From Tachypleus tridentatus (lineage: Eukaryota; Arthropoda; Merostomata; Xiphosura; Limulidae), in the NCBI RefSeq assembly GCF_004210375.1, contig NC_134835.1:68540447-68604446 (forward strand): a stretch of 64,000 bases of DNA. The letters run 5' to 3'. Within the stretch, counting starts at the first letter, position 1. Every line of letters begins with the position of its first letter. Below the pieces are notes generated by a model. The model did not search any database. It was not told the origin of the DNA and worked only from the letters and a program-made list of their open reading frames with translations. Both the position numbers and the translations under genes were made by a program. Shown here piece after piece: positions 45,863 to 57,350 of the stretch.

Positions 45863-46847
45863 ATGACTATTCATTTTGTTTTATAAACACTTTTAAGATC
45901 TAAAACTAACCAGTGACTTATTGTACCAACACTTAATAGCATATCACAGTCGTTTTTATCATAAAGACCAGCACCATTCATGTTAAAGCTAAGTCCTTCG
46001 CCCCCCCAAGAATTCGCCGCAAACAAAGTGTGAATTAATATATTTATTTTCGTTCACAATTTTGTTTTATGACTGAGAAGAGGGACATTTTCTGGACGTA
46101 GGGACAGCAAGACAGAGGAATGAGTCCCCCTCTCCTCATATCTCACAACCATATCAACAAGTTTACATCAAAATTACAACAAAAAAATCGAATGAGATGC
46201 GTAATTCATATTTTCAAATTTAAAAATAGCCATTGAAAAGTATACTAAAGAATTTTAGAAATAAAAATATGTCAGTAATTATTCAAGTCTTTTATAAATA
46301 TTAATTCACTGCGATGAGTAAAAAACGAATAAAACGTCATACATACTAAAATGTTGTTATTTCTTTTCTATAAAAATATTGTGATTGTTTTAATTAAAGC
46401 ATTATTTGATACAAATAGTTTATTCAATACATCTTTAACGTTATTGAATAATAAATAACTGAAATTATTTAATAGTTTGAACTTATCGTAACATTTTACT
46501 AGACACTGAACAAAATACAACAATTTTGTGATAAATGTCATGTTCATGTATGTATTTTCCTTCTGTCATCTCTGTAATTTCTGTATAAGAACAAAACAGA
46601 GTTTGTCATAGCTTAGTTCAATTTCCACTGAACTAGTTAATTATACGTTTTACAGAACTAATGTTCAGATTAAACCTGCATGGCTGTTATGAGAACGACA
46701 ATATAAATATATTATTTTCTCATAGTGGAACACAAAGGTTATGTTCATTGTACAAATGAAGATTCGCAGAAGAAATATTTGACGAAAGGTAAAAAACTGA
46801 AAGTATTTGACGTTAAAACTTTTAGAAATTGCAGCATTTGTATGGGA
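45863..46847. other. Unannotated AT-rich DNA
   Basis: No feature recognised. Overlapping 78-84 codon frames at 46665-46999 on both strands include SINE sequence and are not genes. Confidence 0.5.
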
Positions 46848-47004
46848 GCCAATAGCGTTTGTTTGTTGTTTGTGTTTTGTAGATTTAAGCACAAAGCTCC
46901 CCAATGGGCTATGTGTGCTCTGCCCACAACGAGTATCGAAACCCAGTTTTTAGTGGTGTGAGTCCGCAGACATACTGCTATGCTACTGAGGGGCACCAAT
47001 AGTG
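46848..47004 (-). mobile_element. SINE family B with imperfect target-site duplication
   Basis: The element is 46858-46994. Flanks GCCAATAGCG and ACCAATAGTG match at 8 of 10 positions. It keeps TTTAAGCACAAAGCTCCCCA, CTCTGCCCACAACGAGTATC, GAAACCCAG and GTCCGCAGACATACTGC. The head end is ragged (TGCTACTGAGGGGC). Confidence 0.92.
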
Positions 47005-47432
47005 AAAAAAAAACAACTCATTAAAAGTCTTAGACAGAAGATATGAACAGTTATTAAATCATCTGAACAACCACTTATTTCAAATAAGCATGGCATCCAT
47101 ATCGCTTTTATGTCTTTTAAATGAAAATAGGGATAATTTCCATCACTACAATAAACTGAATGATGTATTCAACAATTATTAAAATATCAATATAATAATA
47201 ATTCCTATCAACTAATCTGTAAGACGTTCAGAAACCTCAGCTTCTTAAGACCTAAAGTTTTTCAATTTCCTTTCTTTAACTTGTTTTAGTGAGTTAGATT
47301 TTGCTTTTCATCATCAGTTATTTAATATCTTTTTTTATAGGCTGATATAAATTTTCAGACAAACTGTATGTCCTAAAATTATATCCTTTTTGATATCTTA
47401 AATTATCTGTGTGTTGCCAGTATTTGGTGGCA

Positions 47433-47513
47433 GAGAAGTATTGCAGAAACTTTGTGATTGAGAAGTATTACAGAAACTTTGTGATTGAGAAGTATTACAG
47501 AAACTTTGTGATT
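47433..47513 (+). repeat. Tandem repeat, 27-bp unit, 3 copies
   Basis: Three copies of GAGAAGTATTACAGAAACTT followed by TGTGATT, with one substitution in the first copy. The period is nine codons, giving an in-frame EKYYRNFVI repeat in a 134-codon plus-strand frame. That frame otherwise has no family resemblance. Confidence 0.93.
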
Positions 47514-47578
47514 CTTGTTTTGAGACGACATTGCACCCGAACTTCAAATGAGATGGAAACAGTTTGCAACAGATGTCA

Positions 47579-47920
47579 TTATTTACAACTTTGCTTCAGA
47601 TTTTGTACATCTATTACAAACATCCATTGTCTCCGTTTAATAGAACTGTTCACTCTTCGATTCATTTTTTGTAGCTTTCTATTTTCCACACATATTACCA
47701 CAGAATGGTTGCTAGTCGCAAAGTCTATTTCCCTGACTTTCTCTCCCTCCCCTACTTGCTGTGTAGATTTCATAACTTCCGCTATTCCCGGTTGCATGAC
47801 GGTTGACAAATAGACTACTTTCTCGAAGGCATTACTTTGATATGCCTGTACAAACTGTTCATCTGTCTTTTGAACGTGCACACATTGATTTGACGTCTGA
47901 TTTACCCATGCTTCTGATTA
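47579..47920 (-). other. Unassigned open frame of about 113 codons (weak gene candidate)
   Basis: The longest minus-strand frame with balanced amino-acid composition (many E, K, Q and V; for example EVMKSTQQVGEGEKVREID and NRKLQKMNRRVNSSIKRRQ). It opens after a TAA near 47920 and closes at TAA 47579-47581. There is no ATG at its start, no strong polypyrimidine/AG before it and no family I recognise. It could be an exon of an unknown gene, a transposon remnant or chance. Confidence 0.2.
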
Positions 47921-48812
47921 CTGTTTTCGACGTTACCTTCCACGTGTCAGTGACATTCATACAACTAAGGAATGTCGTATAAAATATTTACATAATCTAA
48001 AAGTTACGTACGTTTACTAAAAAGAAGTTCGTAAACGTTGTCTGCAGTTTTTCAGTCATTTTTACGGAATTAAATGGGTTTTATTTTTTATTATATATTG
48101 AATATAAGGGTTAATATTTCAATGGAACCCAACAGATCTGTCAGCCTCACGATAAAGGAAAGTTGGTCAACATCTGAAAGGTCACAGCTGTTCTTAGTAG
48201 TGTGAAGCTCATTGACCTTTTGGATAAATCATGTGCGACACAACTTAGTTATGATGGTTTACACGTTGCTTACTTCAACTATGAAAACAGGATTGGGTCT
48301 GTTACTGACCAGAGATGGTTAAACTGTTTTCCAGAATTTAGTTCTGCGTGTTCCTCTCGAAAGTATTTTCTGTGACGTTTATTTAGTTTCATAATGTAAT
48401 AGGAAATAAATGTTATTTTCATCTTTTCCTTTATTCTATACTTTAATGTATTGCGAGTTAAATGAAAGGTTCGTCTAATAGTAAACAATAAACAGGATCA
48501 TTCCTGAATACCTCAGGTTTACACATCTATACCCTCTACAAAAAATTGTTTCGCAAATATAAGATTTGATTTCCAAATGACGTCTGTGCATAGAAACTAT
48601 TGTGTGCCTGATAACCGAATTTGTAACCAACTTTTCCAGTGCTTTAGAAGCGTATATTTAACAAAATCAAAAATAGGCACCCTCTTATTTATATAGAAAT
48701 TTGCAGTACATCATTTTTGGACACAAGTATCAAAGGAAAAATTTAAATAGATTTCCACTTGAAGATAAAACATTAGGATAAAAGTTTTTTTTTTCTATTT
48801 AAATATTTAAAT
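47921..48812. other. Unannotated AT-rich DNA
   Basis: No gene recognised. A block near 48725 (AAATTTAAATAGATTTCCACTTGAAGA) recurs in diverged form near 48940, hinting at an old duplication of about 215 bp. Confidence 0.45.
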
Positions 48813-49370
48813 CAGGGCTTCTCAAAGGGTGAATTATACCAAACTTATAAGTGTTAGACTTTAGTATCCTAGGCAACAAACTATGAGAGCGAATATATAA
48901 AAATTACATTAATGCACTTTCTGAATGCAAACATCAAAGAAAGAATTTAAATAAATTTCCACTAGAAGAGAACTGTGTTATGGTAAAACCTTCATATACG
49001 TGTACATACATATATATATCGGTTTCCCAAATGGTCGACATCGACCATCTGTGTCTCTGAGACCGTAAAGGGGTGACTAAAGACCTATAAGTCGATAGAG
49101 AGCCGAAATTGGCCCTCAGGGTAAAGCAGACCTACGCAACTAACTGTCAAATGCCTAGAGCAGCAGCGAGCGAATAACGTTCGTTCTTTTTCTCGAATTT
49201 TCCGCAGTGTGTAAATCCACACGTTGATGAAAAATACATATTTTATAAATATATGTTAATATATTCACTTGTTTTCTTTATGCTTCTGATATATATTAAT
49301 TTGTGAGCCGATGACAATTTTATAAGTTCGTCAAGAGATCGACAATTTTTGAAAAGTTTGTTAAACCCTG
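48813..49370. mobile_element. Possible non-autonomous hAT-like element
   Basis: The left end reads CAGGGCTTCTCAAAGGGTG. The right end, reversed, reads CAGGGTTTAACAAACTTTTC, a pattern typical of hAT termini. Flanking octamers ATTTAAAT (48805-48812) and ATATAAAT (49371-49378) match at 7 of 8. There is no transposase frame. A rival left end is the CGGTTTCCCAAATGGTCG block at 49020, also preceded by an ATATATAT octamer, which would give a 350-bp element. Confidence 0.45.
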
Positions 49371-50822
49371 ATATAAATAATAAAATAAAACAATAACTAA
49401 TAAACTAGCACCATCTTCTGGTAATTCCTTAAAACAAACTCAAAATATAGTCTGTGCATATGGAGACTATTTATAAGCCATTTTACAAATATTATAACAT
49501 CGATCAAAGAAAAAAAAATGGAAATAATTAGTTGACATTCCAAACTGATATTTCAAGACTGAAATTCATTAAATTGATTTCTTGTATAGAAACACAAATA
49601 CACACAAACAGGTAGTGAAAATATAACAATAAACTAACAGCTTTTTGTTAGTCTTCTATGATGTTTTAATTAATAAATAGTTAATTAATTTAATTATTTA
49701 TTTATTTATTAAAACATCATAAAATTCATACAGTTTGGTTAAGTATCGTCGCTATGAGAAGAATAAAAACCTAATTAATTAATTAATACTGCACAGAAAT
49801 TTCCTAAATTATTTACTTAAATCGCGGAATTTGGGAAGTGTCATTAGTACGCGAGTTTGAATCCCTAATTTATATATTTTTTTAAAAAGTAGACTAAATG
49901 GTCTTATCATATGTGTATGTAGGTGTATATATATGTATATGTTAGTGAATATTAATACATTTGATAAAGTTAAGTAAACAAATTCACAAGGAAGGACTGC
50001 GTTAAAAACAACAAATCCAAACCTGTGACTAATTATATTGGTTTGTTATAAATTTAAAAAAACAAGCCGAAACAAAAATAAATTAAACAAAAAACGCTGC
50101 ACTTATTGAACAGATCCAAGGATACAAGCTGTCACGTGGTATTATAAAATGTACCCTAAGTTTTAGAGTAAACTGAGAAGTAGGACCCACATTGCGGTGG
50201 GGATACACTGTCTGTTAGTATTAACCTCCATTCGCCAGTTTCACATAAGAAAGAAAAGAGTAGTAATAAATATAGAAATCAGAAGAGCGAGGTGTGGGTG
50301 TTCAAGCCCACATTGTCCCACATCTATATCACCTTTCACTGCCTACAGACAGTTGTGGGAAGGTAGCTGCTCTCCAAAGTAAAGAAGAAAAATTAATTGA
50401 AATAAGAAAGTAAGTTACTACTATTTAGAGGTAAGTAAGTTGAAAACTTACCTCTTAAAGTTAGCATTCCAGCTCCCAGTATGGTACAAAGGCACTAAAT
50501 GATAGCATAGTAGACAAATTACATTAGTATGAAGCATACCATCTAGTTATTTAAATAAACTAGTATAGCTCCGAACCACCACCCATTTATTAAGTCTATT
50601 GTGACTATCATGCTCTAAACAAGTCTTTATATGTGGCAAGGTGTACATCCGCATAAAGTAGTGCCAAGCTTTTTACTTTATTTTTGTTTCGGCTAGTTTT
50701 TCAAGTTATTACAAACAAATGTGTGTGTGTATATATATATATCTATATGTGTATATATAATTTCAATATTATTGTTTAATAAACTTAACAATAATGTATT
50801 TTTATTGTACTTTTTGTAGCAG
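49371..50822. other. Unannotated AT-rich DNA with two hairpins
   Basis: An AT-rich hairpin at 49658-49720 (arms of about 22 bp starting ATGATGTTTTAAT) and a small one near 50427-50457 (AGAGGTAAGT and ACTTACCTCT). No gene recognised. Confidence 0.5.
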
Positions 50823-50933
50823 TAAGTAGAAGACATCTCAGAAATCACAATGAACAGTGCCACAAATCCCCTGGTTGTCGAGAACATTCGTGTCGTACAA
50901 CCAAAAAACTCCATCACCCTCAACCCAGAGGAA
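50820..50933 (+). CDS. Candidate first coding exon, unidentified gene
   Basis: A T-rich tract (TTTTTATTGTACTTTTTGTAG) is followed by an AG at 50818-50819 as possible acceptor, or by CAG ending at 50822. About 30 nt of presumed 5' UTR lead to ATG at 50850-50852 in a good context (TCACAATGA). The 28 codons read MNSATNPLVVENIRVVQPKN and end SITLNPEE. GTGAGT at 50934-50939 is a good phase-0 donor. Base composition is clearly less AT-rich than the surroundings. The pattern (V..PK.S..LN.EE) is vaguely like the stretch just before the G domain in atlastin/GBP-type GTPases, but this is too short to claim. No following exon was recognised, so the intron would be long or extend past the window. Confidence 0.5.
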
Positions 50934-52670
50934 GTGAGTGTGAGATTTTTTCTGTAATTTTTTGTTGTTTTTAGAACTTTTTCAAAGTTATTTCATTTTA
51001 ACCAAATTGACAAAAACCAATCTTTTATTCCTTGTAATGGAATTCATATACTAATTTTTTTGGGGAAAAACAATACATTAATTTGATTTTTTTTACAGAC
51101 ATTATTGTCTTTTCTGCTAAAGTTTAGCAAAATATTTTCTACACGCTGGTAATGTTATTGTACCTGCACAAACGGTTGGTACAGAGTGTCTTTGATTATA
51201 AATATTTTCATAAATCTTAAGCACTATAGCATTTAATTATACTTAACTTTAAATTAATTATATTTTTTAAAATTATATTTTAAATTCTTATTGATTTTAG
51301 TGTTTAAAATAAACGAGAAAATTCTTTCTTTGGATCACAGATAGCAACAAAAGTATTCAACTAAATACTATTAATAGTAGTTAACTAATTATTCTTGTTA
51401 TGGAACTTTTCATACGTGTTTTGTTCGTGTCCATTATTGTAACTTTTTGGTGTTGTTAAACAAATTTGATGTATTTGCAATCTAAATTATCAGTTAGAAA
51501 ATAAAATTTAATTTCCTAAAGTGACATTTCTTGAGCACAGATGGCAGGATAATCGTCGTTATGTAATGAAAATCTTCTGTTAACTATTTTAACTATTTAC
51601 TGTTGATAATATAAATTCTTGTTCTCTGCGAAATAAAACCATTTAAGGATTGCCTGTTACCTATGATCTAAATCCCTAATTTGCCTGTAATATATTCAAT
51701 TCTAACTCTGCCCCTTCTATTAAAAGCTGCTTAGCAGTAAAAACTATTTCAAAACTTTATATTAGCTTCTAAAACTTACTTTGTTATATTCATTTGGTGA
51801 AAGATAATGTCAGTTATTTAGACTACTGTTATAAGGTCGTTAGTAATCCTCGTACGATTACGACCTCGTCTCTATTTCCATGGTTATCACAACCGTGTTT
51901 AGAAACATTGTCTTTAAAACTACCACAAGAATTACATTATAATTTGTTAACTTGGTTGAAAATTAACAACAGTTAATAATAATAATGTTTTCAACATACA
52001 GGGGCGGAGAAGGTTGTTATATCTTTTATTAGGTTACAGAAAAATGTGTAAAACTACATGTTTTTAGAATACCGTCAACGATATCTATTCAAATATTGTC
52101 TCAAATCCTAATTGTAAGACTGGCTTTTTTAAATACCTGGACGTTTCATGATTTTATTTATATATCCTCATAAAAACTGTTGTGCACCTGTTGTAGATTC
52201 TTAGCCAACAAAATGAATAATGAATATGCTGTCTCCACTCTGCACACAAAAATGCTCTCTGACGTGTTTTCCAGAGTTATGGTGTGTAACATTACAACAG
52301 TCTCTACGCCATGGACGTCTTGATAGTTTTCGTGACCATAGTACTATTCAGCAGTAGGTTTCACAGAGTTCTCTTAAGTAACAAAGAGACGTTATGGGCC
52401 TTAAGGTAGTCCCTGGCAATATATCACTCACAAGTGAGGACATATAAGAATTTTACAATTCCAGAAGCTAGGCTTACACTATAAAAACAGCCTACACTAA
52501 CATTTAGGAGCAAGCGCAAACGATTATAAATGTTGTCGTAGAACAAAGAATTCTTTGTTAGAATTATAGCATAAAGAGTCACTTTGGAAATAGTGATAAC
52601 AGTGGTTTCCCTTGAAAATAGTAACATTTTCAGGTTACACTGAAATTACGATATTATAAGTTATATATTA
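50934..52670. other. Unannotated AT-rich DNA, possibly intron
   Basis: If the preceding exon is real, this is intron sequence. No second exon was recognised. The 36-codon ATG frame near 52212-52320 is less AT-rich but not identifiable. Confidence 0.4.
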
Positions 52671-52962
52671 TGATTATCGTTTGTTTGTTTTTCGCACAAA
52701 GCTACTCGAAGGCTATTTGTGCTGGACGTCCCTAATTTAGCAGTGTAAGACTAGAGGGAAGGAAGGTAGTTATCACCATCCACCGCCAACTCTTAGGCTT
52801 CTCTTTTATGAACAAATAGCGGGATTGACCGTCACATTATAACGCTCCCATGGCTGAAAGGGCGAGCATGTTTGGCGCGACGAGGATGCGAACTCGCGAC
52901 CCTCGGATTAGGAGTCGCACGCCTTAACACGCTTGACCATGCCGGGTCATCGTGATTATCGT
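52671..52962 (-). mobile_element. SINE family A with target-site duplication
   Basis: The element is 52681-52952, flanked by TGATTATCGT at 52671-52680 and 52953-52962. Complete: TTGTTTGTTTTTCGCACAAA tail, body, then GCGCGACGAGGATGCGAACT and CTTGACCATGCCGGGTC. At the head/body junction it is intermediate between the ordinary type and the GCGCGACGCGGGC subfamily. Confidence 0.95.
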
Positions 52963-53314
52963 AAAGAGCTCTTAAAATAAACTAATGAAATATTACATAT
53001 TTAATTAAAAATAACGGTACATTGTTTGTTTATTTGTGTTTTGGTGTGTTAATTCTAACAGTATTCTGAGATTATGCTAACGAAAATCCTTCGTGAGATA
53101 ACTTTATTAACAATCTTATATCGCAACAATAAAAGCTAATTTAAATAATATAATTAGTAATGTGTCAAAAGATAAAAATACGTTTTGTCTTCATATTACA
53201 AACCTGGACGTTAAAGCAGTATACAACGTTAAGACAGCGTTAACAAGAAGAGAGGTACTACAGTGTTAGCAAACAGGAAAGAAATATAATTCCTGTTTTT
53301 AACTTTTAAAAAGA

Positions 53315-53585
53315 GCCTAGCACGATTTTGTAACTAGGACGCTAAAACTACAATATGTGAGTCACATGTTTGAATTCCCATCACTGAATACGTTTGCTCT
53401 TTTAGGCGTAGAGACGCTATAATACGGGCATCAATCTCTCTGTTTATTAGTAAAAGAGTAGCCCACGAATTGGCGGTGGGTGATGTCAACTAGCTGCCTT
53501 TCTTTTAATCTGTCACTGCTAAATTAGGACAATGCAAGGAAATAGTTCTCGAGTAACCTAATGTGAAACTCAAATCAAACACAAA
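53315..53585 (+). mobile_element. SINE family A, very old
   Basis: The layout is preserved but strongly diverged. Head region CATGTTTGAATTCCCATCAC, then TTTGCTCTTTTAGGCGTAGA, AGTAAAAGAGTAGCCCACGA, GGCGGTGGGTGATGTCAAC, CACTGCTAAATTAGGAC and a CGAGTAACC tail block. Confidence 0.8.
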
Positions 53586-53832
53586 ATTCGGTTTGATAAA
53601 AGAGTTAGCATACATTTGGTGTGTATATATGAGGATAATGGCGGATAATAAAGGGTTAAATAACTCGAAAATTCTCTAGCTTCGGAAACTAGTGCCAGTC
53701 TGCAGCTAGATTACCATCTCTTTTGGTGTAACATCGATTTTTTACAAAACCTAATTTGAAGTCAGTAAAACTCTGCCATATTAGTCATACTTTTTAATAA
53801 AGTTAAAGCCTTGAACACAGAAAGAGTCATGT

Positions 53833-54113
53833 AGAGAACAATAAAGTACTGAAAACATTAGTGATATTCTACCACCATGAAACGTCACAACTCGATTAGT
53901 AACTACAAAAAATAATTTCGAAACAGAGAACAATAAAGTACTGAAAACATTAGTGATATTCTACCACCATGAAACGTCACAACTCGATTAGTAACAAAAA
54001 ATAATTTAATAATTTCGAAATAGAGAACAATAAAGTACTGAAAACATTAGTGATATTCTACCACAATGAAACGTCACAACTCGATTAGTAACTACAAAAA
54101 TTAATTTCGAAAT
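53833..54113 (+). repeat. Tandem repeat, about 92-bp unit, 3 copies
   Basis: Copies start with AGAGAACAATAAAGTACTGA at 53833, 53925 and 54022 and share ACATTAGTGATATTCTACCA and GAAACGTCACAACTCGATTA. Differences are few: one substitution in CCACCATG/CCACAATG and small indels at the A-rich unit end. Confidence 0.95.
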
Positions 54114-56084
54114 ATTGAATGACTTTATCAATCGTACTTCATCATTGAATGTAGCCCTACGAATTTATTGAAAAGGACATTGTAACTTTTCCATAACGTT
54201 TTGTTTATCAGTAATATGTTTCATCTGACTCTCATAAACAATCAAGATATGTCTTACGTATGTATGTTATATCATTTATTCGTTCATTTCCAAACTACGT
54301 TTGTTTGTTTTCATTTTCTTTAAACAAGTAATCACATTATGAAAGCCAAGTCTGTTATTAGAAGACACGATTTACGATTAAGGATTTCCTCCCATCTTAA
54401 CTGATTTAAAATCCGTTCGTTTTGGTTTTTTTTCAGAAAACTATTTTCATTCATTACTTCTTTAACTAATTGCACATGCTTCGTATTTTTGACGTTAAAA
54501 AAATCTGCTTTTGGGGAGCAAGTCATCAAATAACTAACTTTTATTTGCATATTTTATGGATCGGGTAGGTTTAAAACGGGTAAGATTCTCAAATGACTAT
54601 ATCCTAACGTTCAGAAAATGTCCCCGCGCATTTTTGTGGGTAGCCATTGGCGTTTCTAGCAGCCAAGGGGCTTCACTGTAAGCTAATTGTCCCTAATATT
54701 TTTAACAGGTTATTTAAAATTACTTCCAGTTCTTTTATCTACTTACTGTATCAAACAGATTACCGTAAAAAAAAAACCTTTTCCCTATGCAATCAGACCA
54801 TATAAAACTGTCTATAGAATTTCTACCATGATAATATTTATGAGTTTTCTTATGAATTATACGATCCCACCTTGAGCTGCTCCATTGTTAATGTTTAAAC
54901 AATACAGTTGAAACCACAGATTTTATAATGTTATATAAAACACTATAATTAACAGTTCTGATTTGTTGTTTCTTTTCAGGAGATATTTTATTATGTTATC
55001 TGTTGAAGGTAGCTTAGTAGGTCACATGCTTGAAAAGTGGGTAACCGTGCATGTTCTCAAATTCGAGGAACTTACCCACATCAACTAATTTTAACCTAAA
55101 AGTATCCCCTCTCCCGTTTCATGGTGTAACCTAGAAAAAAATCGACGAGTTTTTTATCATATATTTGCAACTGTTTGAAACTTCAAAATCGTGCATGAGA
55201 ATGAAACGCAGAACATTTTCTATTGATATTTAATGTGATTCCTTTGGTTCTGACGACGAACAAGACAAGCTTTTCTATTTTATAGTCCTTACAAGTTAAC
55301 ACATTCGGACAAAGTTCGTACTAACTGAACTCTGACGTATTCTTGGAGTACAAACTCGTTGCATCAGTATCCACCATTTTGTATCCCACACACTCACACA
55401 CACCGGAGGACAGTCAAAATATACACACTTTATGATGGAGCTCCTTTCCTCCAGACATTTATTACAGCATTCTAGTTCAATAATTTTGATATTTGGCTCC
55501 AATTTCATCTGTTATGTAAATGAAGATTTCGTTGTTAATGTTTAAACAGACTCGTTAATTGTAAGCTACACTGCAACTGTATACAGAATTAACATTAGGA
55601 AATAAAACACCTCCGACGGTTCTAACACTACATACTATTATGCTTCGATAATGACAAATCTTCGTAAAACAAAATCTACCACAAATATCGTGTTTGCATA
55701 TGTGTGTGTGTTTTTAAATTTCAATAACGTAGGTTATGCACGAAGGCTGGAGGGTGCGTACCCTTAATTTGCACCCAAATATGTATAAAACATATTTCAA
55801 AAGTGTCAAAATATTTTAAACACTAACAACTGCAAAATTTCGAGTGAAAATTATAACCTTCTCTAAGAGTTCATGACCCTCAATAAAACAATGTGATTAC
55901 GTCGTTTATTTTCTTTTTCTTCGTGCAAACGTAGCACCCAGTCCGCCTCTTTACAGATTTCTGCCTACGTTCATGTATTTGAAAAACTATATCTTTTTAT
56001 ATAACATTCCCGAAGGTAAAAAATAATTGTTCCATTTTTTTTTCGAAAACGCTAACACTTTGTGGCATGAGTAGGAATGCTTTA
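54114..56084. other. Unannotated AT-rich DNA
   Basis: No gene or repeat family was recognised in about 2 kb. The minus-strand frames at 54332-54550 and 55296-55508 show nothing nameable. Confidence 0.45.
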
Positions 56085-56258
56085 CAGTGGAACTCCTCTA
56101 AAGCAGCCACCTTCGGGACTGAGACAAACTGGCCTGATTAGAGGGGTTCCACTGTACATAATTAGGGATTAAGTAAACAAAAAAAGGGACTGTGATTGAA
56201 TGACCGCTTTCAAGGGGTGACCGAATATGAGTGGTGGCCGCTTAGAGGGGTTCCATTG
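56085..56258. mobile_element. Pogo/Tigger-like MITE with an extra internal terminus
   Basis: The left end CAGTGGAACTCCTCTAAAGC and the reversed right end CAATGGAACCCCTCTAAGCG form terminal inverted repeats of about 28 bp, with TA on both sides (56083-56084 and 56259-56260). TA duplication and a CAGT-type start are typical of pogo/Tigger elements. A third terminus lies inside at 56131-56154 (reversed: CAGTGGAACCCCTCTAATCA), followed by TA, so 56085-56154 is itself a 70-bp foldback unit. No transposase. Confidence 0.75.
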
Positions 56259-56404
56259 TATATACAAAAATAATACATTTTTTTATTATAATACTTAAAT
56301 TATTCCTGCGCTACCATCTCTTAGTTTTCTATATTTGGGAACACAAGTCTTAGTATTTAACTAAACTCAGTCTGAAAGAGAGACTGTTTTTTTGTAAAAA
56401 GTCT

Positions 56405-56660
56405 AAATATTTTTATTAACAATTCTGCAAGAAAAGTTTACACAATATTTCTCTTAACAATTCTGCAGCCTCCTAGTAGCACAGCAGTATGTATGCAGAC
56501 TTACAAGACTAGAAACTGGGTTTTGATACCCGTGGTTGGAAGAGTACAGATAGCCAAATGTAAAACATTGTACTTAATTTCAAAGAAACAAATAACTCTT
56601 TAAACAAACATTATTTCTATTAACAATTCTGCAAAAAAACTTAAAATAATACTTCTATTA
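56405..56660 (+). repeat. Short tandem repeat, about 39-bp unit, split by a SINE
   Basis: The block TTAACAATTCTGCA occurs at about 56415, 56454 and 56620, each preceded by an ATTTCT(A/C)-like stretch. The first two are 39 bp apart. The third is displaced by about the length of the family B SINE between them, so the SINE inserted into an existing array. Confidence 0.7.
56469..56592 (+). mobile_element. SINE family B inside a short tandem repeat
   Basis: CCTCCTAGTAGCACAGCAGT, TATGTATGCAGACTTACAAG, B box GGGTTTTGATACCC, GTGGTTGGAAGAGTACAGAT and a weak tail (AACATTGTACTTAATTTC). No clean target-site duplication was found. Confidence 0.87.
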
Positions 56661-57237
56661 AATAAGAAAAAACACTAACTTTGAACCTCGGATATCCAAC
56701 ATCACCACGAAACTCTTCCACGTTGCGGAAAACGCTTTTTGTTTTTCTTTAGAGAATAGAATCGTCACCGTATCAAGAAACAGTTTACCTCATTGTTTAG
56801 AAAGTCAACTGAGAGATGTAATTTTGTCACATCCGGTCAGGATATTCTGTTCAGAAAATTTCGAACAAGTTCAGAAAATACTTTCGAAATAAGTGTTTAC
56901 CATTAAGTGCTCAGCAACAAAACAAAAACGACGTTCCGTACATTCTATTAAGACTGGATTTTATGTTTCCCATGGCAGTAACACCTTCCCGCGTAGATGT
57001 GTAACCAGCGCTCTAACAATCATTTCTATAAGAATTTTCCGACGGGTAACTCATAAAACCATAATTATACAATATAGGTCTTCTCTTTCAGTTCTTGGCT
57101 TATACTTGGCTTAGTTATATTTTATTTATACTTTATTTTGTACTTTCACTTTCATATAAACAGAAGTTTGGTAGAACTTTGTCATAAATCTGTAACGTGT
57201 AACACCTTGCTACTAGATTTTATTCGCTCCCTTCACA
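56661..57237. other. Unannotated AT-rich DNA
   Basis: The 73-codon plus-strand frame at 56893-57114 is basic and unremarkable. Nothing else recognised. Confidence 0.5.
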
Positions 57238-57350
57238 ACTTCGCGCGAGGCCGCACCAGAACTATCTGCACATAACCGTCCCGAATTTTAAACTAAAAAT
57301 AAGACATCTACAGAACAGTACCAACCGCCAACTTTAAGTCTTTTTGATTT
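57238..57350 (-). mobile_element. Possible very decayed SINE family A fragment
   Basis: TTCGCGCGAGGCCGCACCAG, AACTATCTGCACATAACCGT, CCCGAATTTTA and CAACCGCCAACTTTAAGTC follow the order of the inverted family A tail and body, but with many differences. Confidence 0.5.

Noticed and set aside
47409..47813. 134-codon plus-strand open frame with EKYYRNFVI repeats
   Set aside because: The repeat results from a 27-bp tandem triplication, whose period keeps the frame open. The rest is Cys/Phe/Leu-rich without a recognisable domain and overlaps a frame on the other strand.
49658..49720. AT-rich hairpin as a microRNA precursor
   Set aside because: Arms are low-complexity TTTATT/AATAAA repeats, so pairing is expected by chance. 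No further support.
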